Source of the DNA: an uncultured Clostridia bacterium
Lineage (GTDB): Bacteria > Bacillota > Clostridia > Christensenellales > UBA1242
Length of the DNA stretch: 64,000 nucleotides
NCBI GenBank assembly: GCA_934772525.1
Contig: CAKVMI010000001.1
Location: forward strand, 124,001-188,000
Direction: 5' to 3'
Below, one piece after another: positions 1 to 8,465 of this stretch. The notes beneath the pieces are model-generated. The model saw only the letters and a list, made by a program, of their open reading frames with translations, was not told where the DNA came from and made no database searches. Positions within the stretch are counted from its first letter, which is position 1, and each line of letters begins with the position of its first letter. The position numbers were made by a program, and so were the translations under genes.

Positions 1-1
1 A

Positions 2-73
2 AGAAAAATGGGTGCAAAAGACGGCGATACAGTACGAATTGCAGACTTTGATTTCGAATTTTATGATGATTAG
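2..73 (+). CDS. obg: GTPase Obg, C-terminal end only (partial)
   Basis: The window opens inside a reading frame that ends at 71-73. The last 23 residues include GAKDGDTVRIADFDFEFYDD, which fits the extreme C-terminus (OCT domain) of the ribosome-assembly GTPase Obg. The GTPase and glycine-rich domains lie outside the window. It is followed after 12 bases by yhbY and then pheST, so it is probably the first visible gene of one transcript. The call rests on about 23 residues plus context. Confidence 0.75.
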   Translation, partial: RKMGAKDGDTVRIADFDFEFYDD

Positions 74-85
74 GAGAATTTATTT

Positions 86-382
86 ATGTTAGATAGTAAA
101 CAAAGAAGTATTTTACGTGCGAAGGCACAATCGCTAGACCCAGTAGTTACATTAGGTAAGGGCGAAATAGACGAAGATGTAATGTTTTCTATAAATGGAG
201 TACTTGATACTCGTGAACTTATAAAAATTAACATTTTACAAAATTCAGATTTTGATGCCAGAACGGTAGCGGATGAAGTTGCAAATGTGTTAAAAGCGGA
301 TGTTGTATCTGTTGTTGGAAGAAAGATTGTTCTTTATAGAAAGAGTACCAAAAAGGGCGTAAAACATATAGAAATTTGTTAG
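86..382 (+). CDS. yhbY: YhbY family RNA-binding (CRM domain) protein
   Basis: 98 residues, the usual size of the single-domain CRM/YhbY family. These proteins bind pre-50S ribosomal RNA and help large-subunit maturation. The N-terminus contains the family pattern LRAKAQSLDPVVTLGKG, followed by the alpha/beta CRM fold with a conserved glycine-rich loop near the end (VVGRKIVLYRK). The start is set by AGGAGA about 8 bases upstream. It sits directly behind obg, another 50S assembly factor, which supports the role. Co-transcribed with pheS (10-base gap). Confidence 0.9.
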   Translation: MLDSKQRSILRAKAQSLDPVVTLGKGEIDEDVMFSINGVLDTRELIKINILQNSDFDARTVADEVANVLKADVVSVVGRKIVLYRKSTKKGVKHIEIC

Positions 383-392
383 GAGAAAAATA

Positions 393-1433
393 ATGGAAAA
401 GATTAACGAATCGGTAGAACTTGTAGGAAAAGAGTTCGATGAAAAGTATAATAATTGCAACAATGCAGAAGAGTTAGATTCATTAAGAGTTGAATTTTCG
501 GGCAAAAAGGGAAAACTTACCGAAATTATGGCAATGCTTAGAGATGTTGCAAACGAAAAGAAAAGAGAAGCAGGAATGAAAATAAATGCTTTAAAACAAA
601 GAATTGAAGAAGCACTAGCAAGTAAAAAAGAAAAATTAGCAGAAGAGAAGTTGCAAAAAGAGTTGGATTGTGGAGAAAAGGTTGATATTACAATGCCAGT
701 TTGCACAGGTGTTGGTTCGCTCCATCCAAGAACAATTGTTCAACAAGAACTAGAAAATGTGTTTAAATCTATGGGCTTTGTTGTAGAAGATGGTACGGAA
801 GTCGTAACAGAATACGAGTGCTTTGACGCTGTTAATGTTCCAGCAAATCACCCTGCTCGTGATATGCAAGATACCTTTTGGTTAAATAATGGTGAACTTT
901 TAAAAACACAAACTTCTGCGCTTCAAAATGCAATTTTAAGAAAATATGGCGGTCATGTTAGAGCAATATTCCCAGGTAGATGTTATAGAAATGAAGCAAT
1001 TGACCACTCACATGAAACTACATTTTTCCAAATGGAAGGCGTGGTTGTAGATGAAAATGTGTCAGTTGCAAACCTTATTTACTTTATGAAAGAGATGCTT
1101 AGCAAAGTGTTTGGTAAAGAAGTCGAAGTAAGACTTCGCCCAGGATTTTTCCCATTTACAGAACCAAGTTTTGAACTTGATGTGCTTTGTCCTTTCTGTG
1201 GCGGAAGCGGTTGTTCGGTTTGTAAACATGGTTCGTGGATAGAACTTTGTCCTTGCGGAATGATTCATCCAAATGTACTAAAAGAAGCGGGTGTTGATAG
1301 TACTAAGTATAGCGGTTTTGCGTTTGGACTTGGACTTGATAGATTAGTTATGATTAAGTCTGAAATGGATGATATTAGATGGCTAAATAGCGGAAACTTA
1401 AAGGTTTTAAAGCAATTTGGTTTGGATATGTAA
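393..1433 (+). CDS. pheS: Phenylalanine--tRNA ligase alpha subunit
   Basis: Catalytic subunit of the alpha2-beta2 synthetase that charges tRNA-Phe in the cytoplasm. 346 residues, normal length. Residues 1-95 form the N-terminal coiled coil that contacts tRNA. The class II core follows: motif 2 region HPARDMQDTF (153-162), the phenylalanine pocket FPFTEPSFELDV (253-264), and motif 3 GLGLDRLVMI (312-321). The CPFCGGSGCSVC stretch (266-277) is the cysteine-rich insert usual in Firmicute PheS. Start chosen by AGGAGA 10 bases upstream. The pheT gene follows after 12 bases, the standard pair. Confidence 0.97.
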   Translation: MEKINESVELVGKEFDEKYNNCNNAEELDSLRVEFSGKKGKLTEIMAMLRDVANEKKREAGMKINALKQRIEEALASKKEKLAEEKLQKELDCGEKVDITMPVCTGVGSLHPRTIVQQELENVFKSMGFVVEDGTEVVTEYECFDAVNVPANHPARDMQDTFWLNNGELLKTQTSALQNAILRKYGGHVRAIFPGRCYRNEAIDHSHETTFFQMEGVVVDENVSVANLIYFMKEMLSKVFGKEVEVRLRPGFFPFTEPSFELDVLCPFCGGSGCSVCKHGSWIELCPCGMIHPNVLKEAGVDSTKYSGFAFGLGLDRLVMIKSEMDDIRWLNSGNLKVLKQFGLDM

Positions 1434-1445
1434 AGGAGAAAAGTT

Positions 1446-3824
1446 ATGATTATATCATTAAATTGGTTAAAAGAGTTGGTTGATCTTAGCGGAATTGCGG
1501 AAGATGAAATAGTGAAAAAGATTACACTTTCAACCGCTGAAGTAGAAGGCGTTACCCATGCTGGAAGCGATATGGAAGATGTCGTAATAGCAAAAGTTGA
1601 AACTTGTGAAAAGATTGAGGGTACACACCTAAATCTATTATCTGTAAACGATGGTAGTGGTGAGAATTTGCAAATTGCTACGGGGGCTCCAAATGTTTAT
1701 GCTGGTATGGTAACTGCACTTGTAAGAATTGGCGGTATGGTTGGTGGCAGAAAGATTAAAAAAGCGAAACTTGCTGGAATTGATAGTTACGGAATGTGTT
1801 GCTCAGAAGCCGAACTTGGTATAGGCTCTGATGATGAAGGAATTGTTGACTTTAAGGAGTTAAATGTTCCACTTGGTACAAGCATAAAGGAAGTTTTGCC
1901 AGTAGATGACTGTTTGATAGAGATTGATAACAAGTCACTTACTAATCGTCCTGACCTTTGGGGGCATGTTGGTTTTGCAAGAGAACTTGCCGTTATATTT
2001 GATAGACAAATGAAGCCATATGATACAATAGATCTATCAAAACTAGATGGACTTAAGACCCCATCTATTAAGGTTGAAACCGATAAGTGTATGCGTTATT
2101 CTGCAATTGATGTAGAAAATGTTACAGTAAAGAAATCTCCACGCATAATTAAGTTAAGATTAAATTATTGCGGGCTTAGAGATATTAACTTACTAGCAGA
2201 CCTTACAAACTACTTGATGCTAGAACTTGGAACTCCTATGCATGCGTTTGATAGTAGTGTGGTTGATGGCGTTATTGTTCGTGAAGCAAAGGAAAATGAA
2301 GAACTTTTAACACTTGAAGGTGAAGTTCATAAGGTTCAAAAGGGTTCAATATTAATTTGCGATACAAACAATGTACCAGTTGCAATAGCAGGTATAAAGG
2401 GTGGAAAGTTGTCTGGTATTAGCGATGATACAACGGGCTTTTTACTAGAAAGTGCGGTGTTTGAGTCTTCTACAATTAGAAAGGCTTCTAAGGCGATTGG
2501 TTTAACTACAGATGCATCGCTTAGATACGAAAAGTCGTTGGATGCTGAACTTACTACTGTTGCAATATCAAGACTTTTAAAATTACTTTCAGATATTGAT
2601 AGCGGAATTGTAATTGCATCAAGTGTTGGTGATGTCCAAACTGCAGAAGTTAAAACTATAAAGATTGCGGTAGAATGCGACTTTATTCGCAAAAGAATTG
2701 GCGTAGATTCTATTAGTAATGAATTTATTGAAAACACTTTAAAGAAGTTAGGTTTTGTAATAGAAAGTAGCAATAACGGAAGCTTAATAGTTGTTGTACC
2801 ATCTTATAGAGCCACTAAAGATATATCAATTAGAGAAGATTTAGTAGAAGAAATTGCAAGGCTTTATGGATACGATAATATTGTTCCAAAAACATTAAAA
2901 ATGTCTGTAGAACCAGTATTACAAGACTCAAAGCATGTACTTGAATATAAAACTAAGAGATTGCTTGCTGAAAAGTATGGTTTTAATGAAGTTCATAGTT
3001 ATATTTGGAATTATACCGATTACAATCAAGGTTTGGGTATTAGTAGTAAAAGCTTTGTAGAACTACTAGACAGTTCTAATAGCGGTCAAAGTGGAATAAG
3101 AAGTGAAATGCTTCCTACATTAATTAAGTTCTTTGATGAAAATAAGAATAATTTTGATAGTATAAGAATTGAAGAAATCGGTAGAGTGGTAACTGGGCTA
3201 GATGAAAACAATTTGGCTATAGAAGAGAAGCATTTGGGCTTAGTTATGTCAAGTGCTAAAGCTTCTGAAAAGGACTTGTATTTTGAAATGAAACAAATAG
3301 TAGAAAATTTATGCGAATCTCTTTCAAAACAAAAAGCAAGTTATACAGGTAGTACTTCAAATAAACTATTCCATCCAAATATGAGTACCGATTGTATAAT
3401 AAATGGCGAAAATGTTGGTAGTTTTGGTATTATGCATCCAGAGATTAGATCAAAATTAGATAAGAAAGTCAATATTTGCATGCTAGAATTTAATTTTGAT
3501 AAATTTATGGTTCTTTCAAGCCAAACAAAGACATACAAACAAGTTTCTAAATATCAATCTGTTGATTTAGACTTTAATTTCCTAGTTCCAAAGACTATGA
3601 AATTTGAAGATATAGAAAAACTAATAAGCGAATTTAGATGTAAGTTTGTAGTTAAATACAAATTACTTGATGTTTATGAGAATGCAGATTTTGGTGGATG
3701 CAGATCAATGACTCTAAGATTTAACATTTGTTCAACCGAACATACATTAAGTAATGGAGAAATAGAAAGCTTTACAAAAAGACTTACCGACCACTTTAAA
3801 CAAGCATCAATAAATTTAAGGTAA
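1446..3824 (+). CDS. pheT: Phenylalanine--tRNA ligase beta subunit
   Basis: 792 residues, the normal bacterial PheT length. Domains in order: EMAP/OB-type tRNA-binding domain (about 40-150, with IATGAPNVYAGMV), B3/B4 editing domain (about 200-380, SLTNRPDLWGHVGFARE just before it), B5 domain (about 400-470), the pseudo-catalytic core, and a C-terminal FDX-ACB anticodon-binding domain (about 700-792). It pairs with pheS immediately upstream and ends the operon: a clean intrinsic terminator starts 6 bases after the stop. AAAGGAG precedes the ATG. Confidence 0.97.
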   Translation: MIISLNWLKELVDLSGIAEDEIVKKITLSTAEVEGVTHAGSDMEDVVIAKVETCEKIEGTHLNLLSVNDGSGENLQIATGAPNVYAGMVTALVRIGGMVGGRKIKKAKLAGIDSYGMCCSEAELGIGSDDEGIVDFKELNVPLGTSIKEVLPVDDCLIEIDNKSLTNRPDLWGHVGFARELAVIFDRQMKPYDTIDLSKLDGLKTPSIKVETDKCMRYSAIDVENVTVKKSPRIIKLRLNYCGLRDINLLADLTNYLMLELGTPMHAFDSSVVDGVIVREAKENEELLTLEGEVHKVQKGSILICDTNNVPVAIAGIKGGKLSGISDDTTGFLLESAVFESSTIRKASKAIGLTTDASLRYEKSLDAELTTVAISRLLKLLSDIDSGIVIASSVGDVQTAEVKTIKIAVECDFIRKRIGVDSISNEFIENTLKKLGFVIESSNNGSLIVVVPSYRATKDISIREDLVEEIARLYGYDNIVPKTLKMSVEPVLQDSKHVLEYKTKRLLAEKYGFNEVHSYIWNYTDYNQGLGISSKSFVELLDSSNSGQSGIRSEMLPTLIKFFDENKNNFDSIRIEEIGRVVTGLDENNLAIEEKHLGLVMSSAKASEKDLYFEMKQIVENLCESLSKQKASYTGSTSNKLFHPNMSTDCIINGENVGSFGIMHPEIRSKLDKKVNICMLEFNFDKFMVLSSQTKTYKQVSKYQSVDLDFNFLVPKTMKFEDIEKLISEFRCKFVVKYKLLDVYENADFGGCRSMTLRFNICSTEHTLSNGEIESFTKRLTDHFKQASINLR

Positions 3825-3830
3825 AAAATA

Positions 3831-3862
3831 GTGGATAGTATTAATTACTATCCGCTTTTTTA
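3831..3862 (+). terminator. Intrinsic terminator of the obg-yhbY-pheST operon
   Basis: A 10-bp stem (GTGGATAGTA pairing with TACTATCCGC, one G-U pair), a 5-base TTAAT loop, then a run of T. It lies directly after the pheT stop. Confidence 0.9.
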
Positions 3863-3864
3863 TT

Positions 3865-3892
3865 TTGTTATATTAATTATTTTTGTTATAAT
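3865..3892 (+). promoter_or_regulatory. Probable promoter of the GH13 glucosidase gene
   Basis: TTGTTA (3865-3870), 16-base spacer, TATAAT (3887-3892), 34 bases before the start codon. It lies just after the pheT terminator, so the glucosidase should be its own unit. Confidence 0.65.
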
Positions 3893-3926
3893 ATTATAGT
3901 AATTTATTTGCTATGGAGATTAATAA

Positions 3927-5558
3927 ATGGAAAAGAATGAATGGTGGAAAAGTGCCGTTGGTTATCAAATATATTTAAAAAGTTTTTTTGATTCAAACAA
4001 TGATGGTGTTGGAGATATTGCGGGAATTACTAATAAATTAGATTACATAAAAAACCTTGGTGTTGATTTTATTTGGATAAGCCCATTTTTTGATTCACCG
4101 ATGGACGATAACGGTTATGATGTAAGAGATTATAAAAGCATATACTCTGAATACGGAACAATGGAAGACTTCAAAAATTTGATAGATAGAGCACATTCAA
4201 TGGGTTTAAAAGTTATTGTGGATATGGTTATTAATCATACATCTTCTGAAAATAACTGGTTTGTAAAAAGTGTTGCTAGGGCTACGGGGTTTGATGATTT
4301 TTATTATTGGAAAGACCCAAAGTTTGACGAAAATGGAAAAATTCTGCCACCTAATAATTGGCAATCATTTTTTGGTGGAAGTGCATGGGAATACAATTCC
4401 GAAAGAGAACAGTTTTATTTAAGGTTGTTTTCAAAGTCTATGCCAGATATAAACTACAATTCAAGGGTTGCAATAAAACAAATTCAAGATGTAATGGAAT
4501 TTTGGATGAATCTTTCGGTTGATGGCTTTAGAATGGATGCTATTTCGCATATTGGAAAGGTTGAAAGTTTTAAAGATGGAAAGGTTAATCATACTTACAA
4601 AATGTTCTCTAATCTAGATAATGCACATGAGTTTTTAACAGACATTTTGAGTATTGTTAAAAATAAAAATATTGTAACCATGGGAGAACTTGGCGGTTGT
4701 CCAACAATTTATGACCAGTTGAAATTCTCAGATTCAAAACGAAATGAATTGAACATGGTGTTCGAATTTTCTCATTTAAATAGATTTAACAAAAAAACGG
4801 GAAAACCTGACTACAAAGCAATTATAAATTCGCTAAAAAATAAAGAGAAATTAATAAGTATGGGTGGTTGGTCTACATTATTTTGGACTAACCATGATTA
4901 TCAACGACTTGTTTCTATGTATGGAAATAATAAAGCGCTTAGCAAAAGTGCATCTGCATTTGCAACGGCGATGTATTTATTAAAGGGTACCCCTATTATT
5001 TATCAAGGCGAAGAACTTGCAATGACGGGGTATCCATTTAAAAATGAAAATGAGTTTGAAGATGTAAACGCAAAAATGTTAATAAAATTAGCATCTACCG
5101 AAAGCGAAAAGAAAAAGGTATTTGAATCATTAAAAAATACAAGTCGAGATAATGCAAGAACAATAATGCAATGGAATGGTTCGGTGTATGCTGGATTTAG
5201 TGAGCATAAGCCATGGTTTTTAGTAAATCCAAATTATCATTCGTTAAATGTGGCAGTTGAACAAACGGAAGAACATTCTGCACTTAATGAGTATAGAAAG
5301 ATAATTGCTTTAAGAAAGGAAAATAGTGATGCGTTTTGCTTTGGAGATTGCACCTTTAAAAGGGCTCCACGTGGGGTGTGTAGATATATTAGAAGGTCGG
5401 GTAAAACGGAATATGATGTTATTGTAAACTTAACAGATGAAGTTAAAAAGTACTTGTTACCAGTAGGTGAAATTGTTTATACAAATTACGGCGAAGTAAT
5501 AAGGGGCGAATTAAGTCCGTTTGAAGCTATTGTTTTAAAAAGACAAATATTGATATAA
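3927..5558 (+). CDS. GH13 alpha-glucosidase (oligo-1,6-glucosidase / dextran glucosidase type)
   Basis: 543 residues, no signal peptide, so it is cytoplasmic. It should hydrolyse imported alpha-glucosides from the non-reducing end. The GH13 (beta/alpha)8 barrel is complete. Conserved region I is DMVINHTS (99-106), the nucleophile is Asp204 in GFRMDAI, the acid/base is Glu254 in MGELGG, and the transition-state Asp324 is in TNHD. A C-terminal beta domain follows. The opening WWKSAVGYQIYLKSFFDSN and length match the GH13_31-like group. The residue after the nucleophile is Ala, not the Val or Thr used to separate alpha-1,6 from alpha-1,4 enzymes, so bond preference is open. Start supported by TGGAGATT. 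No transporter or regulator lies next to it. Confidence 0.92.
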   Translation: MEKNEWWKSAVGYQIYLKSFFDSNNDGVGDIAGITNKLDYIKNLGVDFIWISPFFDSPMDDNGYDVRDYKSIYSEYGTMEDFKNLIDRAHSMGLKVIVDMVINHTSSENNWFVKSVARATGFDDFYYWKDPKFDENGKILPPNNWQSFFGGSAWEYNSEREQFYLRLFSKSMPDINYNSRVAIKQIQDVMEFWMNLSVDGFRMDAISHIGKVESFKDGKVNHTYKMFSNLDNAHEFLTDILSIVKNKNIVTMGELGGCPTIYDQLKFSDSKRNELNMVFEFSHLNRFNKKTGKPDYKAIINSLKNKEKLISMGGWSTLFWTNHDYQRLVSMYGNNKALSKSASAFATAMYLLKGTPIIYQGEELAMTGYPFKNENEFEDVNAKMLIKLASTESEKKKVFESLKNTSRDNARTIMQWNGSVYAGFSEHKPWFLVNPNYHSLNVAVEQTEEHSALNEYRKIIALRKENSDAFCFGDCTFKRAPRGVCRYIRRSGKTEYDVIVNLTDEVKKYLLPVGEIVYTNYGEVIRGELSPFEAIVLKRQILI

Positions 5559-5586
5559 TTAGAGAAAGAAAATATTCTATATAATA

Positions 5587-5627
5587 AAAAGGAATTGCGA
5601 GGCTAAATGCAGTTCCTTTTATTTTAA
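5587..5627 (+). terminator. Intrinsic terminator after the GH13 gene
   Basis: A 12-bp stem with one G-U pair (AAAAGGAATTGC with GCAGTTCCTTTT), 10-base loop and T-rich tail, 29 bases after the stop codon. Confidence 0.85.
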
Positions 5628-5894
5628 AAGAATTTTCAATTGTAATTCAATTAATTTTTAGAGCAATAAACTGATTTTTAAAAAATATTCTTCACATAAA
5701 ATTTATATTGAAATTTATTTGATTTATAAAATGTAGAGTAAAAAGAAAGTTCAAATAACAAAATTTTAATAAGGTAATGACTTTTTATGTAAGATAAAAA
5801 GTAGTGTTTTGAAAATAAAAAACAAAATGGGAAAACATAAAAAATAGTATTTTAGAAATAGATGGATTACTGAAGGATATAAAATGAAAATAAA
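5628..5894. other. AT-rich intergenic stretch, no gene seen
   Basis: No reading frame with a ribosome site is visible. The only structure I see is a perfect 9-bp hairpin (ACTTTTTAT / ATAAAAAGT, 5-base loop) at 5780-5802, without a clear T tail or promoter. Confidence 0.6.
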
Positions 5895-5930
5895 AAAATA
5901 ATTCCTAACTAAAATTTAGTTAGGAATTTT
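5895..5930 (-). terminator. Intrinsic terminator of the tRNA-Met/tRNA-Glu unit
   Basis: Inverted repeat (ATTCCTAACT with AGTTAGGAAT) immediately downstream, on the minus strand, of tRNA-Glu. On that strand it is followed by a T-rich run. Confidence 0.8.
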
Positions 5931-6005
5931 TGGTGACCCCGACGGGAATCGAACCCATGATACCGCCGTGAAAGGGCGATGTCTTAACCTCTTGACCACG
6001 GGGCC
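5931..6005 (-). tRNA. tRNA-Glu (UUC)
   Basis: The reverse strand reads GGCCCCGTGGTCAAGAGG at the 5' end, an anticodon loop CTTTCAC with anticodon UUC, a TTCGATTC T-loop and an encoded CCA end. All four arms close, with one T-G pair at the anticodon stem. It is the second gene of a two-tRNA transcript. Confidence 0.95.
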
Positions 6006-6025
6006 GTGGTAACTTTATTAAATTG

Positions 6026-6102
6026 TGGTAGCGGTGAACGGATTCGAACCATTGACCTGCCGGGTATGAACCGGACGCTCTAGCCAACTGAGCTACACCG
6101 CC
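6026..6102 (-). tRNA. tRNA-Met (CAU), elongator type
   Basis: The reverse strand starts GGCGGTGTAGCTCAG, has anticodon loop TTCATAC (CAU), a GGTTCGAATCC T-arm and encoded CCA. The acceptor begins with a paired G, unlike initiator tRNA, so elongator Met is preferred. An Ile2 (lysidine-modified CAU) tRNA cannot be fully excluded. The outermost anticodon-stem pair looks mismatched (T-C). Confidence 0.88.
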
Positions 6103-6121
6103 AGAACCAGTAACGAGAAAA

Positions 6122-6150
6122 ATTATACACTAAAAAATGATGCTTGTCAA
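6122..6150 (-). promoter_or_regulatory. Consensus promoter of the tRNA-Met/tRNA-Glu transcript
   Basis: On the minus strand: TTGACA, 17-base spacer, TATAAT. Both boxes match the sigma-A consensus perfectly, 20 bases upstream of tRNA-Met. Confidence 0.92.
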
Positions 6151-6207
6151 TGATTTTTTTAAACATTTTTTTATTTTTTGAAAATTTAATTTTGTTTTAA
6201 TATTGTG

Positions 6208-6246
6208 ACAAAGTTACTTTGTAATTTTTAAAAGTTATTATATAAT
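6208..6246 (+). promoter_or_regulatory. Promoter with overlapping palindrome before the 6275 gene
   Basis: TTGTAA (6219-6224), 16-base spacer, TATAAT (6241-6246), 29 bases before the start codon. A perfect palindrome, ACAAAGT-T-ACTTTGT (6208-6222), overlaps the -35 box and could be an operator. The regulator is unknown. Confidence 0.55.
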
Positions 6247-6274
6247 ATATATAATTAATTTGGAGATATAAGAA

Positions 6275-7486
6275 ATGGATTATACAAATGTTTATTATCA
6301 AGATGTAATTGGTAGTAGGGTTTTACCGAATGATATTTATGAGTTCGGGAAACTATCTATGTCTAACCCAGAAATTATGGCAATATTTTCTGGGTTGCAA
6401 ATTACTTTTGGAGAAGACGTATTGTTGACTATAAAAGAACTTTTGGAGGATACCAAAAACATAGTACCAATTTGCTCTAATATGGAATTACAAAAATGTA
6501 ATTTAGAACAACGTGAAAGTGATATGCGTGCAGTTGATGAATTGCTTAGAAGAAAAAAAGAAGTTATAAAAACTAGAATAGGTGAAATTTCGGAAATTGA
6601 AGCCGAATTTAAAGATTGTTTGGAGCGAATGGACACCGACGGTATGAGTGTTTGCTCAAAATTATTAGTGGCTAAAAATACCGAAACCGAGAGCGATAGT
6701 GGCGAATGTGCAACTATTGTAAAAGAATTAGATAGTTACACAAAGTTATTTAATGATGCAAGTGATAGTTATAATAAGTGTAAAAAGGTTTTGGACGATA
6801 GTACGATGGATTTTAGTGAACAATTAGAAACACTTGCAATAAAAGATTTGACTAAATTTAAGGCTTTTTGCGAATTTGATAATAGCGTATTTTTAGAGAT
6901 TGTACAAAATGGTGTAAATGCGGTAAATACAAATCTGGCATCAAAGTTTGGTGGTAAACTACAAGCGGAAGAAGTTCTTGAAAAAAATGTGTTTATATTA
7001 GAACTGCTTGCTGGGTTTTATGGCTCAGCGTATAAGTTGATTGAATATATGAAAGGCTTTTTGGTTGAAAATAAAATGGAACTTGGTGTGTTTGATACTA
7101 AGGTTGCAAAAAGACACATTACAGTTTTAAATTCATTTGGTCAATATCTAAATGGCGAATTTGGTGTTAAATATGTGTTAGCGTATTTGCCAACAAAACT
7201 CAGAAAAGAACAAATAATCACATTAAAACTTTACAATGATTATTTAAAAGATAAAATTCAAGGAAAGAAGAATATAGAGTTTTCTGCTGAGCGAGATAAA
7301 ATATTTGATTACGTAAAAAAGAATAACGACCCATTAACCATTTGTTTAGTTGGTGCTATGAATGAGTTGGATATGGTGACGCTTTCGGTATCTAATAGTG
7401 CAAGTTTTACAAACAGCACAATAGAAGAAGATGATTTAGTACATAAATTGCTGAATGATGCCGACATTAAAAGATTTGAAGACTAA
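6275..7486 (+). CDS. Unknown protein with central coiled coil
   Basis: 403 residues; I do not recognise the family. There is no signal peptide or membrane segment, so it is probably cytoplasmic. Residues about 50-125 are charged and helical (ELQKCNLEQRESDMRAVDE and following), which suggests a coiled coil. The rest is mostly helical with a lysine-rich stretch near 300-350. Start supported by TGGAGATATA before the ATG, and it has its own promoter with a possible operator. It ends exactly where the next gene, on the opposite strand, ends (zero spacing). Function not assigned. Confidence 0.8.
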   Translation: MDYTNVYYQDVIGSRVLPNDIYEFGKLSMSNPEIMAIFSGLQITFGEDVLLTIKELLEDTKNIVPICSNMELQKCNLEQRESDMRAVDELLRRKKEVIKTRIGEISEIEAEFKDCLERMDTDGMSVCSKLLVAKNTETESDSGECATIVKELDSYTKLFNDASDSYNKCKKVLDDSTMDFSEQLETLAIKDLTKFKAFCEFDNSVFLEIVQNGVNAVNTNLASKFGGKLQAEEVLEKNVFILELLAGFYGSAYKLIEYMKGFLVENKMELGVFDTKVAKRHITVLNSFGQYLNGEFGVKYVLAYLPTKLRKEQIITLKLYNDYLKDKIQGKKNIEFSAERDKIFDYVKKNNDPLTICLVGAMNELDMVTLSVSNSASFTNSTIEEDDLVHKLLNDADIKRFED

Positions 7487-8317
7487 CTATAAATTTATTA
7501 TGTGTTCGGGAGTATGTAATTTTTTTGGTTTTTGTTCTTTAGGTTTAAATATGATGCACAAAATAAAAAACATAAAACTTATACCAGCACAAATTCTGTA
7601 GTATATTTTTAGTGGTGTAAAGAAACTAATAATTAAAAGAAGAATTGAGATACTCAAAAATTTTCTAATATTGATTTTAGAAAAGACTTGTTTCAATTCT
7701 TCTTTTCTATTTCTTTTGGATGTTTCTTCTTTAATTGTAGGGAAAGCGTTTAACGCTTTAAATAAATTGAATGTATCTACTTTGTCGTACAAAATGAGAT
7801 TGGGGTTGTTATTGGATATTTCAATTGCGTTTATAGGAAAGGAGTTTGCTAAAAAAATAAAGTTTTGAGCATTTGTATTTTTTGCGATATTTAAAAATTT
7901 GAAAATATCCGAAAGTTTAGCAGTATCCGCTAAAAAATCAAAGTCAAGAGCGAAATTGTTATGAGTGTCATTATTTTGAATTAATAGAATATCATCAATG
8001 GTTGAAACAGAAAATTTTGAGTTAGCCGAAAAACTATTTGATAAAAATTGTCTAATTTCGTTAGGGTTTGAAACGGATAAACTATCAAAGGTTTTTTGAA
8101 GGCGCGATTGTTCATCTTTTTGAAGGCTTTTGATTTTGCTTTTTGAATTTAAATACTGTAACAGCACTAAAAAAATGAGCGTTCCTAAAATAGACCCTAC
8201 AATCAAACTGAACGCGCGTGCTTTAAATATGCTATTTATGATTAAAATGTTTAATATTACAAGCATAATAAAATAAAAACTTCTATCTAAAAATACCGAA
8301 AATGCAGTTTGTTTCAT
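7487..8317 (-). CDS. Membrane protein with possible degenerate Mrr-like nuclease fold
   Basis: 276 residues. Two hydrophobic segments at the N-terminus (about 13-30 and 35-55) and two near the C-terminus (about 212-230 and 235-255) flank a soluble middle of about 150 residues. The middle (DDILLIQN, then LDFDFLADTAKLSDIFKFL and NFIFLANSFPINAIE) resembles by eye the alpha/beta layout of membrane-linked restriction-endonuclease-like domains. I cannot see a clean PD-(D/E)XK triad, so nuclease activity is not claimed. AGGAGATT precedes the ATG. Its stop abuts the stop of the converging gene with no gap and no terminator between them. Confidence 0.7.
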   Translation of the reverse strand: MKQTAFSVFLDRSFYFIMLVILNILIINSIFKARAFSLIVGSILGTLIFLVLLQYLNSKSKIKSLQKDEQSRLQKTFDSLSVSNPNEIRQFLSNSFSANSKFSVSTIDDILLIQNNDTHNNFALDFDFLADTAKLSDIFKFLNIAKNTNAQNFIFLANSFPINAIEISNNNPNLILYDKVDTFNLFKALNAFPTIKEETSKRNRKEELKQVFSKINIRKFLSISILLLIISFFTPLKIYYRICAGISFMFFILCIIFKPKEQKPKKLHTPEHIINL

Positions 8318-8406
8318 AATAATCTCCTAAAATAATTATTAACAAAACCACGCAAAGTATTCTAAAATAAATTCTTTTAGTGTATTTGTATAGTCGGCAT
8401 TTTTCT

Positions 8407-8435
8407 TTGATTTTTACAAATGATTTTGCTATACT
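8407..8435 (+). promoter_or_regulatory. Promoter of the pdp-deoC-tsaE-tsaB-rimI run
   Basis: TTGATT (8407-8412), 17-base spacer, TATACT (8430-8435), 30 bases before the pdp start. The downstream genes follow with gaps of 20 bases or less, so this may drive a long transcript. Confidence 0.7.
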
Positions 8436-8465
8436 AATAGTAGAAAATTGTTTCGGAGAAAATTT

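Noticed and set aside
5931..6102. tRNA-linked integration at the tRNA-Glu/Met pair
   Set aside because: No duplicated tRNA ends or integrase nearby; ordinary tRNA operon.
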